Assembly: GCA_014898425.1 (NCBI GenBank)
Contig: RCSZ01000018.1
Coordinates: forward strand, 1 to 64,000
DNA length: 64,000 bases
Origin: Botryotinia globosa
Taxonomy: Eukaryota > Ascomycota > Leotiomycetes > Helotiales > Sclerotiniaceae
Reading direction: 5' to 3'
Positions within the stretch are counted from its first letter, which is position 1; every line of letters begins with the position of its first letter. Below the pieces are notes generated by a model. It ran no database searches. It was not told where the DNA came from and worked only from the letters and a program-made list of their open reading frames with translations. Below, piece after piece: positions 50,160 to 60,339 of this stretch. Made by a program: the position numbers and the translations under genes.

Positions 50160-51414
50160 CTAGCATGGTGTTGGTCCCAAAAAAATATCCCTGCCGCCTA
50201 TGGAACGTCGCAACCTTTTCTTCCTGGCCGCAGCTGATTCACCTGACTTGATTAACAGCGGACAGATGTCGACTTTCTCCACCGGCAATTCTCTGAACAC
50301 CTGCACCCAGGAGAATCTCATTGGGACTTTTAATATCTCCTGGAAATCATCTTCGGTGATCGTCAACCAGAGAATCGCAGATTCAAGATCGGGAATATTT
50401 GCCGATATGTAAGAACACAACGCAACAAAATCCTCAAAAAATGGTACGTTGAATTCATCCCTTGGATCAAAATCGATAGAAATGTGCTTTATACAGGGGT
50501 GAAACAGTTTACTCCTCCTAATCCATGTCAAAGACTTCTGTAAGTATAATTTCGTTAGTCTATCGTGTCAAGTGTAGATTGCTTGTTACGGGAAATTGAT
50601 TACCTACCTCAATGATTGGAACATTAAGATCGTTCATCCACGGCTGGTTGCAACACTTGATGCACCACACAATACGTGTGCTAAGAAAGCCGAGAAAATC
50701 GATCAAAACATATTTCGCATCTTGGCTACCGTTGTTTTGTTTTCTTCGCAATGCTTCAGCAATCCCTCTTATCCAACAGAATTCTCCCTCTGCATATTCC
50801 GACCAGAGCTTAAGCTTGTTTTCAAGTGTTGGAATTCCGTCATACTCTTCTGGTACCGAACTGAATTCTGGTATCGAAGTGACTTCTAGTATTCTAGTCT
50901 TCAGGGGGTGTGTTGATACTTCATTTGTGGTGACCCAACTAAGGAGACCCTCATAATGGACGGTATGTTCATAGACAATTTCTCTAATCGGCAAAGGTAG
51001 AAGCATAAGACCCTTGAGAAGCCTATAATAGCAATTAGAAGAACTCATAAATCTAGATAATGTGCAATATTACCAATCTGAAGAACAACCATGGCCGTTG
51101 AGATAGTATGGTACCTTTTGTCCACAGGGAACAAATCTTGTAGCTGATGGGCTGGTCTAATGATTATAACCCATATACCATTCATCCTTGTGATCGCAAG
51201 GCAAACCAAGGAAGGTATTTCTATTTGTCGAAAACGGGGCTAAATTGCTGCGTTCCAAGTATCTTACTCGACCATCCTCTACTGTCATACGATGCCCTGA
51301 TGTTGTAAAGATTATTTTGTGTTGGTGTGCGATCAACTCCGTCGTCAGGGAGTGACCCTTTCCGAGAGACCTCATTCCTGGTAGGCCCGCCAGTTGTAGT
51401 AAGGGGTCGTCCAT
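50160..51414 (-). pseudogene. LPxPIREIVYE-motif gene with a premature stop
   Basis: Three exons fit in phase: 51414-51074, 51022-50608, 50537-50160 (introns 51 and 70 bp), 377 codons. Start MDDPLLQLAGLPGMRS at 51414. Exon 2 opens LLKGLMLLPLPIREIVYEHT, the F-box/2EXR-like N-motif of large fungal families of unknown function. Codon 86 is TAG (51157-51159) between YNH and TSPSATRF; a CAG to TAG change in a CpA context would explain it, and the frame is clean on both sides. Exon 3 holds HPCIKHISIDFDP and a basic ARKKRLRRS tail. It could also be a gene with an unusual start in exon 2. Confidence 0.6.
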
Positions 51415-52424
51415 ATTTGCGAAAAATACGACGCCTGCCAGCAATTATTTCTTAACTTCTGTCGGAAGTATTCTGATATCAATCTATGTCTTCAAAGCTT
51501 TTGCTTTGCTGTGATTCCAGGCAATAGAAAAAGCCAGAATTGTCGAAAGCCTATGACACGCCATATCAGCGAGACCATCTAGATGAATCAATGAAGACGT
51601 AGATTATGATATTGATGTTCTATTTAAAGTAATTGTAGAATAACAAGGCAGCTGTCACATGTAATAATCCCACAGAAATGGGCAAGATGGAGGGTGAGAA
51701 TACGACTTTATAATATTGAAAAGATTGAATGAAGCAATTTCATCTTAATGGAAAAATTTCCCCTACGTTTATTATAATTTGGGTAACATGTATGCTATGA
51801 GCTTTGAAGTGTAGCAGGATATTGAAGTCATAAAGCATTCTGAGTCATAACCTTTTGGCCGGTGTGAACGCACTCTCTACCCCACCATCAACAACGACAA
51901 TAAATCTTTATGATTATTGATTGTATCTATAGATCCTCTTAATATAACGACGTCTCATTAAGCAGGGTCATCAGGACCTTCGATACAGATCCCAAGCTTC
52001 CGATGGCGTTGCTTGTGCAGGCTGCCTCGTGGGACACCAACGAAGCTGCGAGTAGGCTCTTGCCTCGGTCTGGATCTTGGTACATCTATCTTCCCTTATA
52101 CCACTCTTTATTTCGATGCGGTCGGCCTGCCTGGATATTTTTGATTCATTGCTAGGTAGGAAATTTTGCGGAGTGTCATTTCCATCTTCAGAAAGGGAAG
52201 TCAACCTGGCATTTTTGACAAGTAATTACTGAGCATGAGATGTTTTCGAACTCGAATGGTACCTAAAGACTCTATGGCATAGGCATCTATGATATAAGCT
52301 TCCATAGCCTGAAGCAGATATGCAACTAAATTTCTGAAATACTCAGCTAAGCGATGAAGGACGCGGACTGGATAGTGAATATGACTTATTACAGGCGAGA
52401 GAATTTGATGGCCAGGAGGGGAGC
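51415..52424. other. Accessory spacer with one exon-like fragment
   Basis: Apart from the exon-like piece at 51971-52213 no gene is recognised. An ACGCACTCT end near 51866 resembles the MITE terminus at 18981 and 19363. Confidence 0.4.
51971..52213 (-). pseudogene. Exon-like fragment, unknown family
   Basis: After an acceptor-like CTCAG the minus strand reads LLVKNARLTSLSEDGNDTPQ, KISRQADRIEIKSG and ends ATPSEAWDLYRRS at a TGA. Hydrophilic and coherent, but there is no start codon and no partner exon found. Confidence 0.35.
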
Positions 52425-52664
52425 TTAAATCAGAATTTCGAGGATTCCTGAGGTTTCTCGTATCTCCTCAATATTGGCGTAGGAAGTGGATTTTGTTGCG
52501 AAGAATGCGGGTCGCTCAGTGTAATGCAATATGATGTCTATGGCAGATTGAATTCTCAGGTCGATTTCCTCTTTAGTTTCGAAGTGCTCTCTTGGGCTGA
52601 ATAGGCTTGCATTGACCGAATACCCATTGAGACCAATATCTCAATTGTTGGTATCCTCGTTCAT
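52425..52664 (-). pseudogene. Truncated gene fragment beside AT island 3
   Basis: 80 codons from ATG 52664: MNEDTNN, a TGA (52641-52643), then DIGLNGYSVNASLFSPREHF, IDLRIQSAIDIILHYTERPA and EEIRETSGILEILI to TAA 52425. The uninterrupted 70-residue reading strongly suggests real coding sequence. The LTR element begins 30 bp upstream, so the 5' part was probably cut off by the insertion. Family not recognised. Confidence 0.5.
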
Positions 52665-52681
52665 AACTGCTGGATTCACTT

Positions 52682-52695
52682 GGGGGGGGGGGGGG
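52682..52695 (+). repeat. Run of 14 G at the LTR element edge
   Basis: Poly-G exactly at the junction of accessory DNA and the 5' LTR. The expected first T of the LTR is missing. It may be biological or an assembly artefact. Confidence 0.8.
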
Positions 52696-55600
52696 TCGTC
52701 GACTCGAATCACCATATACAGTACTGTATAGTCTATATAAAATGAATTTAGATTATTTAGAATAAAATATGATTCTTCTCATTATATATAATAGAAAGAA
52801 TTATGTGATTCGTTTAAATAGAAAGAATTATGTGATTCGTTTAAATATATAATTGTATATTTCGATATGGATAGAATTTCTATTTTTAATGAAAACTCGA
52901 AATGTATCCCCTAGAGTGCGAACAAATAACGCCCTCGCTTAATAGGAATCTTAATGACCAATCAGAATATTAGAATTTCTTGAAATCTCAATATTCTAGA
53001 ACTTTATTTTATAATAATTATTGAAACATTTAATATTATTATATAAATAATTATTATATTGTTTATATTTTTAAATACTTTTATATCTATTACTTTTTGA
53101 TTTATAATTAATAGACTTTTTATTTAATATAATTCTTTTTGTATTAAAAAACCAATCTTTATATATATAATAATCCTTCTTTTTTTTAATTTTATAAAAT
53201 GTTGATTTAAATAAGAATTAGAATCTTTAATTAAAATCTTTTAAGTTTATTTGATATTTCTAAATTAATATTTAGATTCAAATTTATTAATTAATTTTAA
53301 AGAGATTGATTATCGAAAATTTATTATATTTATGTACTTTCAATTTTTTTTCTAAAATAATCTCTTTATATATCAAATAGCAATTGATATAAACAATAAT
53401 TAATAATTATCATTTTATAATTTAATAATCTTCCTAGTGTTGATATTATTAGTCTGATATTAAAAAATGTAGTTGATTTTTTATATCGATAGTATTTATA
53501 TAATAATTATAATTATTAAAAAGAATCAGAATAATTGATTCTTTCTTTGTATTATTTTTGAATATAATTTTAATTGTTTTAATTTTCGAATAGATAGGTT
53601 TCGATTGTTTTTATATTCTATAAACGAGAGCTTTTTTATTATATATTATAAAATGAATTAAAATTAGTATATTATTCTTTTATGTTATATAATATATTAA
53701 ATTCGAGTGAGATATTATAGAAATAATTATTCTTCATGATATATTATCATTCTTATTATTGTTTTTTTTCATAATTAGATTTTTATAAATATCAGAATTC
53801 GGTTAGTATGTTTTTATTATAGTATATTCTAAATAATGTATATATTTTAAAAAATTGATTGAAACGAATAGATTATCGAGATAGAGATAATATAAAGCTT
53901 TAAATAATCTTTATATTAAGTATAAAATCATTATTTGTTTTTTATTTATATACTTTTTTCTTTTTATTAATTTCAAAAGGAGGGGTATAATTATATTTAT
54001 AGGGTTATTCGTTTTTTCTATTTCATGTCAATTTTATGTTATAAAAAACCTTGATTTGTTATTATTTATATTTTAAGTTTTGTAGATATAGATTTATTTT
54101 TAATAATATTAATGAAATTTAATTGTCTACAAAATTGTATAATATATTTGTTGATTGAAATTTGATCTTAAAGTTTTTGTATTGAAAGATTGATATTCTG
54201 AATATAATTTGATAATGGATTTATTTAAAAAGAAGTATATTAGTATATAAATTATAAATTAAAAAATTAAAGTCTCATTTTTTCGAAAATATTTTTTGTT
54301 TTGGAAGATGTAATACAGAATCTTATATAAATCTTTTGAAATCTATCTTTTGATATAAAATATATAAAAGGGTATCTATTAGATTTAGCAATCTACTTTT
54401 AATAAGTTTCCATTTTATATTCTGAGTGTATAATTATATAAATATAAATCTCTAAATACAAATAAATCTTATTTGCTGTAATAAAATATTCTAAAAATGC
54501 TTATGAATTCAATAGTTTTTTGTTTTTCGATATTTGTATATATGAATTCATTTATTTTATAATTGATTCTATTATTTTAATAAGAAAATAAAAATAAAAT
54601 AAGATAAGCGAATTAATATATTGAGAATTATCTAATAAAAGAAAATTTCAATCGAAATCGATATATTTTATAAATTCAAAATAAATCCTTACTTTTGAAA
54701 TAGAAATAATATTTAGGCATAATATCCTTTCATTAATAAAACTAAATTCTATATTATTTAAAATCATATTAATAGAATTATTATATATAATACATTTATT
54801 TATTTCCTTATTTTCAATATTATTCATAAAGTTATTAATATTCTTGTGTTGTATACAGGCCACATTGAGCGTCATTTTCCCGTACTCTAGGGGATAATAT
54901 AATAAGTTATATTAGCTAAATCCTTTAAAATCTAAAATAAATTAAAAATATTTCTCTTTTTTCTTTTTATTTCCTCTCTTCTTTAATCATATTAAAAAAG
55001 GAGAGGGAGAAGAAAAACAATTCGAATTGAAAGTTGTATATATATATAAATAAGAAAAAATCTTATTTATTATTAAAACAATTGAAAAGAGAAATATTAA
55101 ATCGATTCGATTAAATAGAATATTTGTATTCAATTTGAATTTCAAAGAGTAAATTAAAAGATAGAGGATTCATTATTTTATAAAGATAAATAGAAATGGA
55201 TTATTCTTTTATTCTTTTATAAAATTTGAAATATAAGAGATTACTTTTTAATAAAAAAATAATAGTTTGAAAGTTTGTAAAATATCGAAAAACAATATAT
55301 TTCTTTAAGAGTATAAATAGAGATTGAATTTGTGTAGTATTTTGAAATTATTCTATTAAATAATTGAATTATATTAAAATTGGGGTTTCAATTTTATGAT
55401 CTTTTTCCTTTATTCTTTCGAATCAAAGGTCACAAGGTTATAAGGCACGTGAGGCCATGTGGTGGGAGACCCTTGGGCTCACTTTGTACCTTAAACTTCT
55501 TTCTTTTCCGAATATTCTGTGGATCTCTTTCTTTTCTGAATATTCTGAAGATCTAATCTCTTATTTCGGATTCTTATATCGAAAGCAATCCGCTTTCTAT

Positions 55601-56692
55601 AAATTATATGATTTTCATAATTTAGAAGAATTAATGAAAAGTCTTTATATTAGAATATATCTAAGTTAATTTATTACTATTATCTACTCTAACAAATAGA
55701 GTAGAAGAATTTAACAAAAGATTTTTAAAAAAGAGGGGAGTAATAGAATAATTCTTCTTGTATAAAAAGGGTGGATTTCGAATTTGAAAAGTATATTAAA
55801 TTCTAAATAGAATATAGTGGATATGAATTGAACTATTGATTTATTAAATTTTACAAATATAATAATTTAATTTATAAATCAATTAATTCATTTAATTCTA
55901 AAAAAATCAATTATAATGAAAAATCCCTTTTTAATATATTAATTAAAAAAGATAGTATAAAGAATATAATATTCTAATTCTTTATATAGATTATATATAA
56001 CCCTTAATTTAATATACTTTTATTTGTTTTTTTTAAACAATATTTCATCAAATAATTAAAATTATTTCCTTCACATTTATACAAATCTCTTTATATAAAT
56101 CCTTAGAAAATAATTTAGTTTGTAAATACCTTTAAAAAGAAAATAAATATTATATAATATTGAATTTATTTGAAGGGGGTATTATCAATTCGAATTATTA
56201 TATATAATATTATATAATTTATATAAAATAATTGATATAAATTTAGATTATTTAGAATAAAATGTGATTCTTTTTATTTTAATATATTAATGAAAAATAA
56301 TAATATAAAGAATATAATATTATAATTTTTTATATAGATTGTATATAAATCTTAATTTAATATAATTTTATTTATTTATTTAAAAAGATATCTTATCAGA
56401 TAATTAAAATTATTCTTTTTATATTTATATAAATATCTTTATATAAATTTTTAAAAAATAATTTAATTTGTAAATTTTTTTAAAAAGAAAATAAATACTA
56501 ATTAATATTAAATTTATTTAAAGAGGAAATTATCTATTTGAATTATTATATATAATATTATATAATTTATATAAAATGAATAATATGAATAATATGAATT
56601 TAGATCATTTAAAATAAAATATGATTCTTTCTATTATGTATAGTGGGAAGAATCATGTGATTCGTTTAAGCACGTGATCGTACGTTCCGACA
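52695..56692 (+). mobile_element. Short LTR element of AT island 3
   Basis: The 5' LTR (52695-52867) and the 3' LTR (about 56528-56692, ending TTCCGACA) align, and with the internal LTR remnant at 56180 the first ~40 bases differ only by C/T and G/A. Polypurine-like GAAGGGGG and AAAGAGGAAA precede the two 3' copies. A ~350-bp tandem duplication (about 55930-56280 and 56280-56630) carries a partial LTR in its middle. Without the inserted transposon the element is only about 2.0 kb and has no readable Gag-Pol, so it is non-autonomous. No target duplication is seen. Confidence 0.65.
52907..54894. mobile_element. TA-flanked DNA transposon remnant (Tc1/mariner-like size)
   Basis: Inverted ends TCCCCTAGAGTGCG and CGTACTCTAGGGGA, each bordered by TA (52905-52906 and 54895-54896), 1988 bp apart. 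TA duplication and ~2 kb fit a Tc1/mariner or Fot1/pogo element. The interior is very AT-rich with no readable transposase. It is nested in the LTR element. Confidence 0.65.
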
Positions 56693-57094
56693 ATAACATA
56701 CTCATACTTTGTAAAATTTTCGCTTTCTCTTTGCACATGTGGAATCCACTTCATTATCATTTCGTTGCCACTCTGTGCAGCATATTGCTCCGCTCCATAT
56801 CCATTTTGTATTTCCCGTTTTTGGCCGGCAATTTGTAAGTCATCCATCCCCGAAAGAATATTCAAGAACAGAGGATCCTTACGAATCTTTGTATCCAGGG
56901 TAAATCTCTCAGCATTGTTGTATTCGCGCTGGTTCTCGGGTCGGTATTCGACGCGTCTGGGAATAGTTTCTTGGTCCTGTTGAAGTGGCGCTGAGAATTC
57001 ATCGACCCCAATAGGCAAGTTCTGAGCAGGTAATGTTCGAGATATCTTGGAATTTTGGTGAGATTTTGAATATGTCAATAAGTTGTCGTAACTA
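56693..57094 (-). pseudogene. Exon-like fragment cut by the LTR element
   Basis: After an acceptor-like GGATAG the minus strand is open for 134 codons: SYDNLLTYSKSHQNSKISRT, VDEFSAPLQQDQETIPRRVE, DPLFLNILSGMDDLQIAGQK, and MIMKWIPHVQRESENFTKYE. At KYEYVIV it runs into the LTR, whose bases supply an artificial tail. No ATG at the start. Family not recognised. It may be the other half of the gene broken at 52664, but no join is shown. Confidence 0.45.
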
Positions 57095-57954
57095 CTATCC
57101 GCGTTTCAGAAATTCTGCAGTCTTCAAATATTATGTACAGACAAAAGATTTGTGCGAGGAAAAAAATATTTAGTGTCGCATTTCGTGGTATGGATAAGCA
57201 TTAGTAAGCTACGATAATTTAACAAAACTAGATCAGAAGTGTAATTAGTGGAGCGAACAAATTCTTCACTTTAGGTGTAGAATTGACGTCTGGAATACCA
57301 TGTACTAAAAGAACTTCGAGTCTGTTTTCCCCCAGATTGCTAAGCGAGACGTCGGCTCAAACTTAAATTTTGTGGGGTATTGAGCAACTCAGAAGCTCTC
57401 AACGCACATGGACTCTGATTTTTTGATAACACACATCCCAACTGCAACAAAATCAACTAGATGATTCCACACGTTGAAAAGATGCGATTGATGAGACTTT
57501 TCGTACCCGGAGCAGATCATTTGCATCAGTTGATTGCCGTAAATTCATAATTAATCTAGAATCTTGGCCACTTTGTCACAATAACTTTTTCAGTAGTCTG
57601 ATGTAAAAGATCATCAATAACTATTTTTCCACATCCCGAATTCTCTTCTATAGACAAATGAAATCACACGTGTCCTTCCGCTCGATTTTTCCTGATTATG
57701 TGATTGAGTTTTTCTGTGGACACATGTCATTTAGGATCTCTATGCTAATTGCCCTTCTAATTAGTTAGGTTGGGATTGATGACACATATGTTCATGAAGC
57801 TTAGAGCTTATGGTAATCGGACTTTTCACTTGCATTGTGGCTGTGTCCATTATTGCTTGTTAGCATATTGACCACTTGCGCAGAAATAAGGTAGTGGGAC
57901 ACGCATTGGAAGCAGTTCTTTGGAATACATTCATATACTCAAATTTCATACAGG
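57095..57954. other. Accessory spacer
   Basis: No gene recognised. A weak minus-strand coding-like stretch (RQSTDANDLLRVRKVSS, about 57489-57540) may be another remnant. Confidence 0.35.
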
Positions 57955-58200
57955 GGAATATATGAGGTTCTATGAACTCAGTTTACTGTAAACGTGCAGT
58001 ATTCTCAACCGATAAAAAACACAAGACAATCAACTTGTCCAAATCACCACCTATTAGCTCCTCTCAAATTACTCTAATTCCCATTGACATATTATTTCCG
58101 TGCATTCTTCTTCCAAAAGACCAATCCAGTATAGAAGTGGCTCATCTGTTCCACTGTATGCAGCTCCACACTCCTGAAATGCAAGCCCTACTCCCCTCAA
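57955..58200 (-). pseudogene. 3' fragment paralogous to the Ubl gene
   Basis: Minus strand reads GLHFRSVELHTVEQMSHFYT, which aligns with [20 protein letters not shown] at the C-terminus of the gene at 60340-61919. The downstream non-coding part also matches (ATATGAGGYTCTRTRAAYTC, 57960 against 60219). So a duplicated 3' end survives, without the rest of the gene. Confidence 0.7.
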
Positions 58201-58257
58201 CACTAAACTAACAACTTGACAAGTTCTCTGCGGACCATATGAACTGATTCATGAATC

Positions 58258-59373
58258 CTAATCATCTTCCTCATCATCTTCCTTACGCTTACATGGTTTA
58301 CATATCTGCTTTACCAACTCCGTAACATCCTTGCCTTCTTCTGGAATCGTATTATCTACTGGAAGATCGTGGCCCGTATGTTTGATCAACCCCCTAATCA
58401 TCTCTTCTCTCACCCATCTCCCAGGTGTGCCCCAAAACTTCTCATGTCGTTCTCTCTCGTTTTTGAACCTCTCCTGATTAATCGGTCTTGAACTGGCTAA
58501 TGCCATGCAGATCATCCAGTGAAAATACAAGTATCTCTTTCTTGGTCTATTTGCATTGAGGAATTTCAACTTTTTTCCATGCATGTCTCCAAAAGAGCAC
58601 CTTGACTCAACATGAATTATCTTACACAAGCCTTTATCGATGACTCGTAGCTCAAACTCATTGAAATCGTCCTTACATGGAACAATGGCTAGCTGTAAGT
58701 GATCGAAGTGCTCTTCTATCTGGCTTTCGAGCATCAAGCCAGTTCTCGGTGAGTACATCTCACCCTTAGATTCCTCCCCGAAGATGAGATCCATACCCTT
58801 CTGACGGATACGTTGAGGGATCAAGTGGGCAGCTTTCCTGTGACAAGATGCCCAGGCTTGTGTAACAGGGCACCAGTTTTCAGTCTGCTCCTCCTCGGCA
58901 TCATCATTGTCTACAACCCTCAGAGCTCCATAATAATCTTCAACTTCTCGTCTGAAATGGGATTTTTGAGACTTCGGTTCTTTAATGTATTGCAGTAGCC
59001 AAAGTTGGACAAAAGCACGTTCTGCTTGTTCGCCATTCGAGCATTGTGCGGCACTCTACAAAGCCATCTCCAGCTCGTTTTGTTTTTTAAGTGCGCCCAG
59101 AACAAGCTCTTCAAGGGCATCCCGTCTCTTCATAAATCGTTTCTGATGACTGTGCAAGTCAATTTCCGATAAAGCACTTCGATGCTGACTATCTCTTTTT
59201 GCAGTTTCTCTCTCATCCATCTCTTTGAGCTCGATTTTCAATAGCTCTGCCTTCGTTCCCCAATAGCTCGAGGCAGTGAAATTCATGCTGGAAAGAGACT
59301 GTCGAAGCCTCATTCTCTTGTTGTTGTTCGAGGAAGTTCGGTCTGATACCTCCGGCATCTTGATATCTGACAT
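58258..59373 (-). pseudogene. HNH-nuclease domain gene with a premature stop
   Basis: One continuous minus-strand frame of 371 codons interrupted once. ATG 59373 (MSDIKMPEVSDR) leads to a coiled region (LLKIELKEMDERETAK; RRDALEELVLGALKKQNEL). Codon 106 is TAG (59056-59058). The same frame then continues NGEQAERAFVQLWLLQYIKE and into the HNH_2-type core CPVTQAWASCHRKAAHLIP (Cys168, His183) and MYSPRTGLMLESQIEEHFD, with an acidic/basic tail (CKRKEDDEEDD). This layout is common to fungal HNH-domain proteins of unknown role. CAG to TAG at CpA would be a RIP-type hit. Intron removal of the stop is unlikely because there is no GT..AG pair that keeps the frame. Confidence 0.75.
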
Positions 59374-59766
59374 GTTTATTATGCTTCGTTGGAGTATTGC
59401 TTTGGGGATGTAAAGTTCAGAGCTCAGAAACAATGAGATGTCGTCTTTTTATTACACTCTGAACTAGTCACCAGCTAAGATATCGGGTCAGGGGCTAGAT
59501 GGTGGTATGAGGATAGATCGTCTCGCTCAAACCTAGTGCAGAAGAAAACAGGTTGCTTGAGTGGGTGGATAATGAGTTTTTTTATTTATAGAAATGGTAA
59601 TGGGAAAGCACCCCCTTTAGCCTCCACCTTCCTTTTGCGACCAAGCACCAATTGTGACGTATTATACAAACCATTTTATAATGATAAAGTTCTTTCGAAA
59701 TCTTACCGTCAACCTATGTCTTTTAAGAAAAATAATCAAACCAAGCCCCACTCAACCCACGAGCTA
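59374..59766. promoter_or_regulatory. Upstream flank of the HNH pseudogene
   Basis: About 390 bp without a supported gene; the plus-strand frame beginning near 59536 overlaps a minus-strand gene remnant and is not called. Confidence 0.4.
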
Positions 59767-59926
59767 CTACTCTGTCAGCTCATGTTTCTTGTCATCTTCC
59801 TCCCTTTCCTTCTTTTCGGCCTGTTCCTTCGTTGGCTTTTCCAATCGCTATTTTTTTGTCTCAAGACAATAATTCTGATAGGTTGCGACCTTCACAGAGT
59901 ATGAAATATGAATGGACAGTTAAATT
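59767..59926 (-). pseudogene. C-terminal exon remnant, charged, with internal stop
   Basis: After TTTTAG at 59927 the minus strand reads IHISYSVKVATYQNYCLETK, then TAG at 59848-59850, then RLEKPTKEQAEKKEREEDD and KKHELTE to TAG at 59767. Repeated Lys/Glu suggests a helical tail. The internal TAG could again come from CAG. Family unknown. Confidence 0.45.
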
Positions 59927-60339
59927 CTAAAATTCAGGTAGAATAGAAATAACGAGACCCATGATATATTATCATAACTCCCCCTCCCACCAAGTGAGTA
60001 TACAAACTAATGCGATACTACAAAAATGGACTTGTAAGTATCCTTTCATATATTGGATGATTTGATCATTAAAGATAAAACAACGAAAATATGAATTCTA
60101 TCAAACAACTGAAGAATGAATTTGCGAGGAATATCCAAATTTGGGAAGTAACCCATCAATCCACACAACCTAGTTTTTTTGAACACAGTCATAAGCTAAA
60201 AGTATAGAGGGAAGATATATGAGGCTCTGTAAATTCAGTCCATTTCAATTATGCAATACTCTTAAATCGGAACAAGCACAGAATCGTCAATTTGTCTAAG
60301 CTAACACATATTGACTTCCTTCCAACTACCATACCGAAC

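Noticed and set aside
59536..59904. 122-codon plus-strand frame
   Set aside because: Overlaps a minus-strand coding remnant with better coherence; the plus reading is a shadow.
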